From positions 1 to 25,976 of IMG/VR virus record IMGVR_UViG_3300035698_002494: a stretch of 25,976 bases of DNA; one strand, written 5' to 3'. Position 1 is the first letter of the stretch; the number at the start of each line of letters is the position of its first letter. Below, piece after piece: positions 1-6,214 of this stretch. Position numbers and translations under genes: made by a program. The notes under the pieces were generated by a model, which saw only the letters and a program-made list of their open reading frames with translations, searched no databases and was not told the DNA's origin. This stretch comes from a virus.

Positions 1-954
1 ACAAACGAACAAACTGGTCTAGCTGAAATTGCTTATGTCGGTGATAAGCCTTGGCATGGTCTTGGCCAAGAGTTACAGAAAGGCGCATCAATCGAACAAT
101 GGGTTACGGCAGCTCAGATGGATTGGAGCGTTGAAGGTACTCCTGTAGAATTCAAGACTCCTGATGGCCGTAAGAATTTTAATGGTCAGCAAGTTTTGTA
201 TCGTTCAGATAGCAACAAGCCGTTAAGTGTTGTGAGCGAAGACTTCAGAGTTGTGCAGCCTAAAGAGGTACTTGAGTTCTTCCGCGATCTAGTTGAGATC
301 TACGACATGAAGTTGAGTGTAGCTGGTGTACTCTTCAATGGTAAGCGTTTCTGGGCTACCGCAGAGACGGGTCGTGTTGGTGAGATCCTTCCAGGGGATG
401 AGGTTCGAGGTCAATTGGTCTTGATGACTGGAGTGGATGGTACATTGGCTACTTCTGCTAAGTTTGTTTCAACTCGTGTTGTGTGCAACAACACTCTGCA
501 GATTGCTGTTGGTGAGGAAGGTGGTCGTCAGGCTCGCCGTACACACCGTCAGACTTTTGATGCTCGTGAAGTTAAGTTAGACTTGGGTTTATTGGACAAT
601 GCTTGGGCTAATTACATTGAGTCGATGCAGAAGCTGACTAATGTAAAGATGAGCGATGATGCAGCATTCAATTTCTTCAAGGAGCTTGCTGGAAAGCAGA
701 AAGAGCAAGAGCAAGATGCAGAAGTATCTCGTGCAACAACTCGTGCAGTAGATGACTTGATGCACCGTCTTCGTCATGGTCTTGGTGCAGACTCGGGTCG
801 TGGCACTGCTTGGAATGTCCTCAACGCTGTAACTGAGAAGTACACTCACGGCACTGCTCGTCGTGATTCTAATCGTCAATTTGTCAACAGCCTGTATGGT
901 GCCGACTCATCGATGAAGAACAAAGCAGTAGATATGTTGCTTGCGATAGCATAA
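1..954 (+). CDS. DUF932-family phage protein, 5'-truncated by window edge
   Basis: The reading frame is open from base 1 without a start codon, so the true start lies upstream; 317 residues are visible. The first visible part contains the WHGLG motif (residues 18-22 of the visible part), typical of the DUF932 / TIGR03299 'phage/plasmid-like' family, followed by alternating beta-rich segments and a charged helical C-terminal third. A later ATG at 118 would cut off the WHGLG motif and has no good ribosome-binding site, so it is rejected as the start. The biochemical function of DUF932 proteins is not established; they are common on phages and plasmids. The gene is followed at once by a strong hairpin terminator, so it ends a transcription unit separate from the queE cluster. 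Confidence 0.85.
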   Translation, partial: TNEQTGLAEIAYVGDKPWHGLGQELQKGASIEQWVTAAQMDWSVEGTPVEFKTPDGRKNFNGQQVLYRSDSNKPLSVVSEDFRVVQPKEVLEFFRDLVEIYDMKLSVAGVLFNGKRFWATAETGRVGEILPGDEVRGQLVLMTGVDGTLATSAKFVSTRVVCNNTLQIAVGEEGGRQARRTHRQTFDAREVKLDLGLLDNAWANYIESMQKLTNVKMSDDAAFNFFKELAGKQKEQEQDAEVSRATTRAVDDLMHRLRHGLGADSGRGTAWNVLNAVTEKYTHGTARRDSNRQFVNSLYGADSSMKNKAVDMLLAIA

Positions 955-960
955 GAGTTA

Positions 961-992
961 GGGATCCAAAGTTGATTTGGATCCCTTTCTTC
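961..992 (+). terminator. Rho-independent terminator after the DUF932 gene
   Basis: A perfect 10-bp inverted repeat (961-970 with 976-985) closes a 5-nt loop (GTTGA) and is followed by the T-rich tract TTTCTTC. It starts six bases after the stop codon at 952-954. It separates the DUF932 gene from the queE cluster. Confidence 0.85.
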
Positions 993-1001
993 ATATATAA
1001 T
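972..1001 (+). promoter_or_regulatory. Possible sigma70-type promoter upstream of queE
   Basis: TTGATT (972-977), an 18-base spacer and a perfect TATAAT (996-1001) lie about 30 bases before the queE start. The -35 box overlaps the terminator hairpin. A new promoter is expected here because the terminator cuts off upstream transcription. It resembles the TTGAnn-17-TATAAT promoters elsewhere in the window; the spacer is one base longer. Confidence 0.5.
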
Positions 1002-1031
1002 TCTTCAATACATTATATTAAAGGATGATCA

Positions 1032-1889
1032 ATGTCAAAGATTAAAGTAGCTGAGTTATTCTATTCTATCCAGGGTGAGGGTAGATATATGGGCGTTCCC
1101 TCAGTGTTCCTTCGTACGTTTGGATGTAACTTCAAGTGCGCGGGGTTTGGTATGCCACGTGGTGAGCTTAGCACAGAAGCCGATGAAGTAGCACATACTC
1201 ATAAAAAGATTGAAACCTTTTTAAAGTATGAAGATTTGCCGTTAGTAAGTACAGGGTGTGATAGTTATGCATCATGGCATCCTGACTTTAAAGATCTAAG
1301 CCCTATGTTGACAAGCGATGCCATTGCTGATCGTATAGCTGAAATCTTACCCTTTAAAGTATGGGGTGATGAGCATCTAGTAATTACAGGTGGTGAACCT
1401 TTGTTAGGATGGCAACGTGCTTACCCTGACTTATTAAGTCATCTTAAAATGTATGGTCTTAAAGAAATTACATTCGAAACAAATGGTACGCAAAAGTTAA
1501 CTGAGGACTTTAGACGTTACTTAGGAGAGTGGACAGCCGAATGGTGGGATAGAGAAATAACATTTTCAGTGAGTGCAAAATTGCCATGTTCTGGTGAAGC
1601 GTGGGTTGATGCTATCAGACCAGATGTTGTATGCGAATATGAACAGGTCGGTACTACATACTTGAAGTTTGTTATCGCCACGGAACAGGATTTTGCAGAT
1701 GCAGTGATTGCCACACAGGAATATCGTGAGGCTGGATTTAAAGGTCATGTGTATTTAATGCCTGTAGGTGGCGTAGAAAGCGTTTACGTATTAAACAGTC
1801 GTAACGTAGCAGATATGGCAATGAAACATGGTCTACGGTATAGTGATCGACTTCAAATTCCCTTATTTTCCAACGCATGGGGTACATAA
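1032..1889 (+). CDS. queE: QueE-like 7-carboxy-7-deazaguanine synthase (radical SAM)
   Basis: QueE converts 6-carboxytetrahydropterin to 7-carboxy-7-deazaguanine (CDG), using S-adenosylmethionine and a [4Fe-4S] cluster. The 285-residue protein has the QueE N-terminal signature SIQGEGRYMGVPSVFLRTFGC (residues 12-32) and the radical-SAM GGEP motif (120-123). The expected compact cysteine cluster is unusual: C32 and C36 form CxxxC, but the next position is Phe (CAGF) and the third cysteine appears only at C76, in GCDSYASW, which resembles the usual CDTxxAW. About 37 residues therefore appear inserted inside the cluster-binding loop. Start chosen at the ATG behind AAAGGATGA. First gene of the deazaguanine cluster. 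Assignment is strong at family level; activity with the split motif is inferred. Confidence 0.88.
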   Translation: MSKIKVAELFYSIQGEGRYMGVPSVFLRTFGCNFKCAGFGMPRGELSTEADEVAHTHKKIETFLKYEDLPLVSTGCDSYASWHPDFKDLSPMLTSDAIADRIAEILPFKVWGDEHLVITGGEPLLGWQRAYPDLLSHLKMYGLKEITFETNGTQKLTEDFRRYLGEWTAEWWDREITFSVSAKLPCSGEAWVDAIRPDVVCEYEQVGTTYLKFVIATEQDFADAVIATQEYREAGFKGHVYLMPVGGVESVYVLNSRNVADMAMKHGLRYSDRLQIPLFSNAWGT

Positions 1890-1928
1890 TGACACTCACG
1901 CTAGCCGAATAATGATTAAGGAAATGTG

Positions 1929-2375
1929 ATGGAAGATAAACTATATTACACTTGGGAATATATACACCGACTGTCCCTTGATGTAGCTGATGCTATAATA
2001 AAAGACCATACCGACTTTAGCTACATTGCTGCTGTATCAAGAGGTGGACTAATTCCGGGTGTGTTGTTAAGCCACTACATGGATCTACCTCTTGTACCCA
2101 TTGAATGGTCTACTCGGGATCATCAACAACAAACTCACTACCTCACAATAAACGAGGATATTGCTGCTGGTAAAAAAATCCTTCTTGTTGATGACATCAA
2201 CGACACTGGAAGAACCTTTGTTGAGCTTTTACAGGATTGGGAATATAATCCAGAGGGTGGTAATGTGATTACAGCTTCTGTTTTTCAACGTAGTACCACA
2301 CAACAACCATCAAATTACTATGCAAAGCTCCTCAACACTAATGATTGGGTAGTTTTTCCTTGGGAGAAGAAATGA
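1929..2375 (+). CDS. Phosphoribosyltransferase (hypoxanthine/xanthine-PRTase-like)
   Basis: Type I phosphoribosyltransferase fold of 148 residues. The PRPP-binding loop VDDINDTGRT (residues 87-96) is intact, and an upstream SRGG (37-40) matches the PPi-binding loop of purine PRTases. Such enzymes join a purine base to PRPP, but the substrate cannot be read from sequence. A GTG three bases earlier is in frame, yet AAGGAA at 1918-1923 is correctly spaced only for the ATG at 1929. The stop overlaps the queD start (ATGA). Its position between queE and queD suggests it acts on a purine or deazapurine base, or feeds GTP for FolE; that is inference. It could equally be a general purine-salvage gene. 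Confidence 0.8.
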   Translation: MEDKLYYTWEYIHRLSLDVADAIIKDHTDFSYIAAVSRGGLIPGVLLSHYMDLPLVPIEWSTRDHQQQTHYLTINEDIAAGKKILLVDDINDTGRTFVELLQDWEYNPEGGNVITASVFQRSTTQQPSNYYAKLLNTNDWVVFPWEKK

Positions 2376-2872
2376 TACAACCTATAGCATATAAATACAC
2401 TTCAACAAAAGAATACATTGATGCCTTTCCTGTTGCCTATAGACAATGGAAAGCTGACAGCCATTGCAACCTGATTCATGGATATTCTTTTAGTATGAAG
2501 TTCTACTTCGGCACTAATGACCTGGATGTCCGTAACTGGGCAGCTGACTATGGTGGTCTCAAAGAATTAAAAAACATCCTTCAAGATCAGTTTGATCATA
2601 CGTTACTTGTAGCTGAAGATGACCCTGAGTTAGAAACATATAAGTTGTTAGAATCAAAGAAGATGGCTAAACTAACTGTGATTCCTAAGCTAGGGTGTGA
2701 GAGTTTGGCTGATATGCTCTATCGATTTGTCAATGGAGTGTATATTCCCGACTATTGGGGTCCAGGTGAGGCCAGTCGTCTTTGGTGTTATCGTGTAGAA
2801 GTACGTGAGACCCAGAGTAACATGGCTTGGCGAGAAGGACATCGCGAATGGGCAGAGAACTTGTTGGATTAA
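2372..2872 (+). CDS. queD: QueD-like 6-carboxytetrahydropterin synthase homologue
   Basis: Member of the PTPS/QueD T-fold family, 166 residues. QueD makes 6-carboxy-5,6,7,8-tetrahydropterin from dihydroneopterin triphosphate, the FolE product. The catalytic-cysteine/zinc region reads HCNLIHGYSF (31-40): the Cys and the first His of Cx3HGH are kept, but the second His is Tyr38. The usual FxAAH zinc histidine reads FPVAY (19-23), again with Tyr. The following DYGGLKELKNILQDQFDHTLL (59-79) matches the family's D(F/Y)xxLK...LDHxxL segment, and E110 fits the conserved C-terminal Glu. The ATG overlaps the upstream stop; a longer in-frame start at 2345 lies inside the PRTase gene and is rejected. 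Family is clear; zinc binding and activity need testing. Confidence 0.82.
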   Translation: MIQPIAYKYTSTKEYIDAFPVAYRQWKADSHCNLIHGYSFSMKFYFGTNDLDVRNWAADYGGLKELKNILQDQFDHTLLVAEDDPELETYKLLESKKMAKLTVIPKLGCESLADMLYRFVNGVYIPDYWGPGEASRLWCYRVEVRETQSNMAWREGHREWAENLLD

Positions 2873-2881
2873 GGAAAAATA

Positions 2882-3076
2882 ATGTTTAAATGGGTAGCCG
2901 ATGGTATATATGATGATCAATCAGTACTTACCAGATATGAGATGAACGCAGGTAAGCCTCGAACTGTAATTAGTAAGATGTGGATAGATGCAGGAGGACC
3001 TGAGGATATTGATCCTAAGTTTAAACTTCCTTGGGGCACGTATCCAGATATGCCTCAAAAACTAAAGAAGCTCTAA
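2882..3076 (+). CDS. Small hypothetical protein, 64 aa
   Basis: A 64-residue frame with a good ribosome-binding site (AAGGAAAA, ending just before the ATG) lies 9 bases after queD and before the folE leader. The product is soluble-looking, rich in Trp, Asp and Pro, with a C-terminal basic tail (PQKLKKL). No family is recognised. Spacing and direction fit co-transcription with queD. Its last codons overlap TCTAAATA (3072-3079). Confidence 0.65.
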   Translation: MFKWVADGIYDDQSVLTRYEMNAGKPRTVISKMWIDAGGPEDIDPKFKLPWGTYPDMPQKLKKL

Positions 3077-3188
3077 ATAGTAAAGCAACAAAGTTATCCG
3101 ATGGTTGCACCGTTAGGTTTTTCATCGGCAAGAGCTGACAGCCCTTCTTTCCTTTTGCTGTCGTTAAATTAACTCGAAGGAGAATTGC
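3077..3188 (+). promoter_or_regulatory. Structured folE leader with SD-complementary loop
   Basis: This 112-base gap holds two perfect 6-bp hairpins. The first is CCGATG (3098-3103) with CATCGG (3123-3128), with a possible inner ACC/GGT helix (3109-3111 with 3116-3118). The second is GACAGC (3137-3142) with GCTGTC (3157-3162), with a 14-nt polypyrimidine loop. That loop contains CCTTC (3143-3147), exactly complementary to GAAGG (3176-3180) in the folE Shine-Dalgarno sequence. This suggests translational control of folE by occlusion of its SD. I cannot match it to a known riboswitch class; THF and preQ1 classes would make metabolic sense. Confidence 0.45.
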
Positions 3189-3857
3189 ATGTCTAAAAAT
3201 CACCCTCAACTTGGTGAAGAAGTAAACGCCCATCTGACGTCTCTTGGAATCAATACACCAACGACCGACAAGGTCCTTGCTGATCGTAATGAAAAGATTC
3301 AAAAGATTGCAGCTCTAACAGCTGAAATGCTTGAAGTACTTGGCCTGGATATTGCCGATGACTCATTAGAAGAAACACCACTGCGTGTTGCTAAGATGTA
3401 CGTTGATGAGATCTTCTCTGGTCTTCGTACTGATACATTTCCTAAATGTACAACTGTGGAAAATAAGTTTTGCCAGGGTGACGAGTTTGTTCTCGAAAAG
3501 AACATTACTTTATACTCTGATTGTGAGCATCACTTACGTCCAATTATTGGTAAAGCTCACATTGCTTATATTCCCGGTAAACGTGTGTTAGGGTTATCAA
3601 AGCTCAATCGCATTACACAGTATTTCGCTCAACGGCCTCAAGTACAAGAACGATTGAACCAACAAATTGCACATGCAATTGCTTTTATTACAGAGTCACA
3701 GCATGTGATGGTTGTGATTGAAGCAGCTCATACTTGTGTTTCACAGCGTGGCATTAAAGATACAAATAGTTCTACAGTGACTGCAACGTGTCTAGGTATG
3801 TTTGGTGTAACTAACTCTGCTCTTCGTAAAGAAGTAATGAGCAACATCAACCGATAA
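3189..3857 (+). CDS. folE: GTP cyclohydrolase I
   Basis: FolE converts GTP to 7,8-dihydroneopterin triphosphate, the first step shared by folate and 7-deazaguanine synthesis. The 222-residue length is the same as E. coli FolE. Zinc ligands are visible as C112 and H115 in the SDCEHHLRP segment and C183 in AAHTCVSQRG; H114 and H181 fit the catalytic histidines. The GLSKLNRITQYFAQRPQVQE region (135-154) is almost identical to the E. coli type. Preceded by a strong AAGGAG-type site. It supplies the QueD substrate, so it fits the queE-queD-dpdA cluster; phage folate supply is the alternative role. Its leader suggests separate translational control. Confidence 0.96.
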   Translation: MSKNHPQLGEEVNAHLTSLGINTPTTDKVLADRNEKIQKIAALTAEMLEVLGLDIADDSLEETPLRVAKMYVDEIFSGLRTDTFPKCTTVENKFCQGDEFVLEKNITLYSDCEHHLRPIIGKAHIAYIPGKRVLGLSKLNRITQYFAQRPQVQERLNQQIAHAIAFITESQHVMVVIEAAHTCVSQRGIKDTNSSTVTATCLGMFGVTNSALRKEVMSNINR

Positions 3858-3875
3858 TTAAAGGACTATTATATT

Positions 3876-4355
3876 ATGAGTGATCGATTGACTACAGAAT
3901 GGACTCCAACAGCAGCAGGCGCCTTTGGTGCAACTGGCGTAAAGGGAGATGAAGGTGAACAGTTCATGTGTAAGGTGTTCGAGACTTGGGGGTGGGAGTG
4001 TACTGCCCACCCCTCATCCTTTGGCCACCAGGTAGGTGGTGTTGACATCACCTTTCGCAACCCCTCCTGGTATAACTCCTATACAGCCGACATTAAAAAC
4101 AACCTCAATATATACGGTGCGTTTTATGTCGAGACTTACGACGAGGGTTGGTTGTTTAATCCCAAAAAAGTGTGTGATCGAATCTGGCACTGTAACCCAC
4201 AGACAGGCTGGATGGCCTGGTATGACCGTAACGAGATGAAACGTTTCATTGTATCTAAGGGATTGAGGAACACAGGACTTTATAAGATCGGAGCTCGTGA
4301 TAGAGTTGACTTCGTTACACGTAGACGGTATAATGTAACGAAGTCGGATCAATAA
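3876..4355 (+). CDS. Unknown protein, possible PD-(D/E)XK-fold nuclease-like
   Basis: A 159-residue protein rich in Trp and Tyr. The arrangement GDEGEQF (24-30), GVDITF (55-60) and ADIKNN (71-76) fits the PD-(D/E)XK pattern: an acidic helix residue (E26 or E28), D57, then D72-x-K74. This is a pattern match by eye and not a firm family assignment. The rest (WHCNPQTGWMAWYDRNE, 104-120) looks like a conserved globular core. Immediately after folE (18-base gap) and upstream of the T-fold-like and transglycosylase genes, so co-expressed with the modification cluster. It could be a nuclease sparing modified phage DNA, a base-modifying accessory, or unrelated. The end of the gene carries a strong promoter (4306-4334). 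Confidence 0.7.
   Translation: MSDRLTTEWTPTAAGAFGATGVKGDEGEQFMCKVFETWGWECTAHPSSFGHQVGGVDITFRNPSWYNSYTADIKNNLNIYGAFYVETYDEGWLFNPKKVCDRIWHCNPQTGWMAWYDRNEMKRFIVSKGLRNTGLYKIGARDRVDFVTRRRYNVTKSDQ
4306..4334 (+). promoter_or_regulatory. Sigma70-type promoter inside the end of the upstream gene
   Basis: TTGACT (4306-4311), a 17-base spacer and perfect TATAAT (4329-4334). Expected transcription start is near 4341, about 45 bases before the gene at 4386. It would drive the T-fold-like gene and the transglycosylase independently of folE. Confidence 0.7.
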
Positions 4356-4385
4356 TTTGATAATGTTTTATTTGAAGAGATAATT

Positions 4386-4775
4386 ATGACACTAACAACA
4401 AAGCTTAATCGCATTTGGGTGACCTTTGAAAAAGAAGGCATCCACAAGTATCCAGCAGCTCTAACTGACCCAGCACTAGCCACAGGCGACGAGTATGATG
4501 TAAGTTTCCTTGGATATCCACACCGACACATCTTTCACTTCCTTGTTGTCATTGACGTCTTTCACAACGACCGAGACATTGAGTTCATTCAGTTTAAACG
4601 TTGGTTAGAAAACCTTTTTGATAAGGGGACTCTCGATCTCGATTACAAGTCTTGCGAGATGATTGCTGACGATGTCGCAAACGAAATTCACAAACGCTAT
4701 CCTGACCGCTCTATGATTGTATCAGTTGCTGAAGATAATGAGAACGGAGCAATCAAACATTATGAGGTTGAATGA
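4386..4775 (+). CDS. Conserved phage-type protein, possible T-fold (QueD/FolB/QueF-like)
   Basis: A 129-residue protein with a compact pattern: GYPHRHIFHFLVVIDVFHND (43-62), a long basic-aromatic helix (IQFKRWLENLF), then a CEMIADDVANEIHKRYPDR helix (90-108) and a final strand with AEDNENGA (115-122). The His cluster (H46, H48, H51, H60) followed by alternating strands and two helices recalls T-fold enzymes such as QueD and dihydroneopterin aldolase, but I cannot prove homology. It sits between folE and the transglycosylase, with a start overlapping the next gene's start region (ATGATG), so it is probably translated with it. If it is a T-fold enzyme, it may process a pterin or deazaguanine intermediate. 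No specific reaction is claimed. Confidence 0.72.
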   Translation: MTLTTKLNRIWVTFEKEGIHKYPAALTDPALATGDEYDVSFLGYPHRHIFHFLVVIDVFHNDRDIEFIQFKRWLENLFDKGTLDLDYKSCEMIADDVANEIHKRYPDRSMIVSVAEDNENGAIKHYEVE

Positions 4776-5641
4776 TGATTAATTTTTGCCATATTGTACC
4801 AACAAAATACCTTCCAATCGTACAACAATACGATGTGCATCTATTACTTGCACACCTAATTGAGGAAGATGAGACGTATCGTAACTTCTACATCAATTTG
4901 AAGAAGAAGAAGCCTCAAGTTGTATATCATTTAGACAATTCTGCGTTTGAAATGTTCAAACGGGGTCATCCTATGTATAATTCTGAAAAACTAATTCAGA
5001 TGGGTGAGCTAGTTGGTGCAACCTCAATCGTCATGTCCGACTATCCAAAAGAGCATTGGTCAAAAACAGTAGAGTCAGCTGAAAGGCTCATGTCTAACCT
5101 CAAGTCTCGGAAGTTCAAAACATTCTTCTGTCCACAGTCAGAGTTGGGTGATCTTGAAGGTCTAATGAGGTCCTTTCAGTGGGCTCTTCAAACTCCATCA
5201 ATCGATTATATTGGGATTTCAATCCTCTCCTGTCCTATCGCCCTTGGTGTGAATGAAACGAAGTATGATGATGGGTCACGTGACGAAGCCTTCCGTATGC
5301 AGCGATACCTTTCTCGATACGCAATATTTAAAGAGTTGAATTCTCGTGGGTTATTGAGTACACGCGCTTACAAGAGATTTCATTGCTTAGGTATGACTGA
5401 AGGTCCTAATGAGATAGAACTTCTATCACCTTTTCACAAGCACATCTATTCATGGGACAGCTCATCAGCCGTGTGGCATGGTATTAATAACATCCAGTAC
5501 GATGGTAGTCCAACAGGTCTTACCAAGGGCAAGCTTGATCTGGAAGTAGACTTTAATCACGTCCCAACAATTACAATTGATACAATGTCAAAAATTACGT
5601 ATAATATGTCTGTGATTGACGAAATGTGTAGAGGTGAGTGA
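4772..5641 (+). CDS. TGT-fold protein, probable DpdA-type DNA guanine transglycosylase
   Basis: A 289-residue protein (288 if the second ATG at 4775 is used; GAGG at 4764-4767 suits it slightly better). Features of the tRNA-guanine transglycosylase TIM barrel: LDNSAFE (54-60) at the place of the DSGGFQ motif, making D55 the likely general acid/base; SDYP (89-92); PQSE (121-124); IGISILSCP (147-155) as substrate-pocket loop; HCLGMTEG (204-211); and SWDSSSAVWHG (227-237) resembling the nucleophile region, with D229 as candidate nucleophile. A tRNA-type zinc site (CxCx2C) is not visible. In phages this fold next to folE/queD/queE is typical of DpdA, which replaces guanine in DNA with a 7-deazaguanine. 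DpdA is favoured over a tRNA enzyme because of context and missing zinc site. Confidence 0.72.
   Translation: MMINFCHIVPTKYLPIVQQYDVHLLLAHLIEEDETYRNFYINLKKKKPQVVYHLDNSAFEMFKRGHPMYNSEKLIQMGELVGATSIVMSDYPKEHWSKTVESAERLMSNLKSRKFKTFFCPQSELGDLEGLMRSFQWALQTPSIDYIGISILSCPIALGVNETKYDDGSRDEAFRMQRYLSRYAIFKELNSRGLLSTRAYKRFHCLGMTEGPNEIELLSPFHKHIYSWDSSSAVWHGINNIQYDGSPTGLTKGKLDLEVDFNHVPTITIDTMSKITYNMSVIDEMCRGE
5577..5605 (+). promoter_or_regulatory. Sigma70-type promoter before the dNMP kinase gene
   Basis: TTGATA (5577-5582), a 17-base spacer and perfect TATAAT (5600-5605), inside the 3' end of the transglycosylase gene. Predicted start near 5612 leaves a leader of about 29 bases before the ATG at 5641. 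Confidence 0.65.
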
Positions 5642-6198
5642 TGAGTTTAGTTATTGGATTGTGTGGTGCCAAAGGATCTGGTAAGGACCAATTCTTCAAG
5701 GCTGCAAAAGAGGCCTTTCCTCTTCACAATATCAGAAAGATTGCTTATGCTGACCCAATCAAAGAGGAGGTGTCAAAGATCTTCGAGTTAACGGACGAAC
5801 AATCTTATGACGCTTTCAAACGAACATCTGTGAACTTCAATATCTTTTTTACTCATAGTGTACCTGGTCGGCAAGTAGTTCGAGAGATTGGTATGCTAAT
5901 GCGTCGATATGACGAGCAACAGTTTGTAAGATATGTCGAAGATCAAATTGCATCAGACCCATCTGCAATCTGGTGTATAACTGACCTCCGATTTCAGAAC
6001 GAGCTTGAGTCAATTAATCGTATGGGAGGAGTTGTGGTTAAGATTAAAAGATCTGGTGTCAACTTTGATGGTCATGTGACAGAGACAGAGTTTGAGGATG
6101 ATGTGTGTGATTTTATTGTACACAACCACAATCTAACTCTAAGAGAATACAACAAATGTGTTGTAGAAGAAATGCACAATATATTGGAAGTGATGTGA
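5641..6198 (+). CDS. Deoxynucleoside monophosphate kinase (T4 gp1-like)
   Basis: P-loop kinase of 185 residues. The Walker A loop is GAKGSGKD (9-16). The central RQVVREIGMLMRRYDEQQFVRYVEDQI segment and the following WCITDLRFQNELESI strand-helix match phage dNMP kinases of the T4 gene 1 family, which phosphorylate dNMPs to dNDPs for DNA synthesis. An in-frame GTG three bases earlier exists; the ATG at 5641 has better spacing from GAGGTG. Its start overlaps the stop of the transglycosylase gene. In this context it could also accept a modified deoxynucleotide, as T4 gp1 accepts hydroxymethyl-dCMP, but a DpdA route modifies DNA after synthesis and would not need this. Confidence 0.85.
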   Translation: MSLVIGLCGAKGSGKDQFFKAAKEAFPLHNIRKIAYADPIKEEVSKIFELTDEQSYDAFKRTSVNFNIFFTHSVPGRQVVREIGMLMRRYDEQQFVRYVEDQIASDPSAIWCITDLRFQNELESINRMGGVVVKIKRSGVNFDGHVTETEFEDDVCDFIVHNHNLTLREYNKCVVEEMHNILEVM

Positions 6199-6214
6199 TA
6201 CAAAGGAGAATACT

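Noticed and set aside
1994-1999. TATAAT inside the PRTase gene
   Set aside because: The sequence 17 bases upstream is GTCCCT and does not resemble a -35 box.
2390-2397. Exact T4 late box TATAAATA
   Set aside because: It lies within the first codons of queD, in a cluster expected to be early, and has no gene start at a suitable distance; best explained by the Tyr-Lys-Tyr codons.
3072-3079. TCTAAATA before the folE leader, and a similar CTAAATA at about 9681 before the hsp20 leader, as possible late promoters
   Set aside because: Both include the stop codon of the preceding gene and lack the central ATAAATA; the similarity may come from common stop-codon context.
4772-5641. Reading the TGT-fold gene as a tRNA queuine transglycosylase
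   Set aside because: The C-terminal CxCx2C...H zinc site of bacterial tRNA-guanine transglycosylases is not visible, and the protein is about 80-90 residues shorter than those enzymes, so a DNA-acting DpdA-type role fits better.
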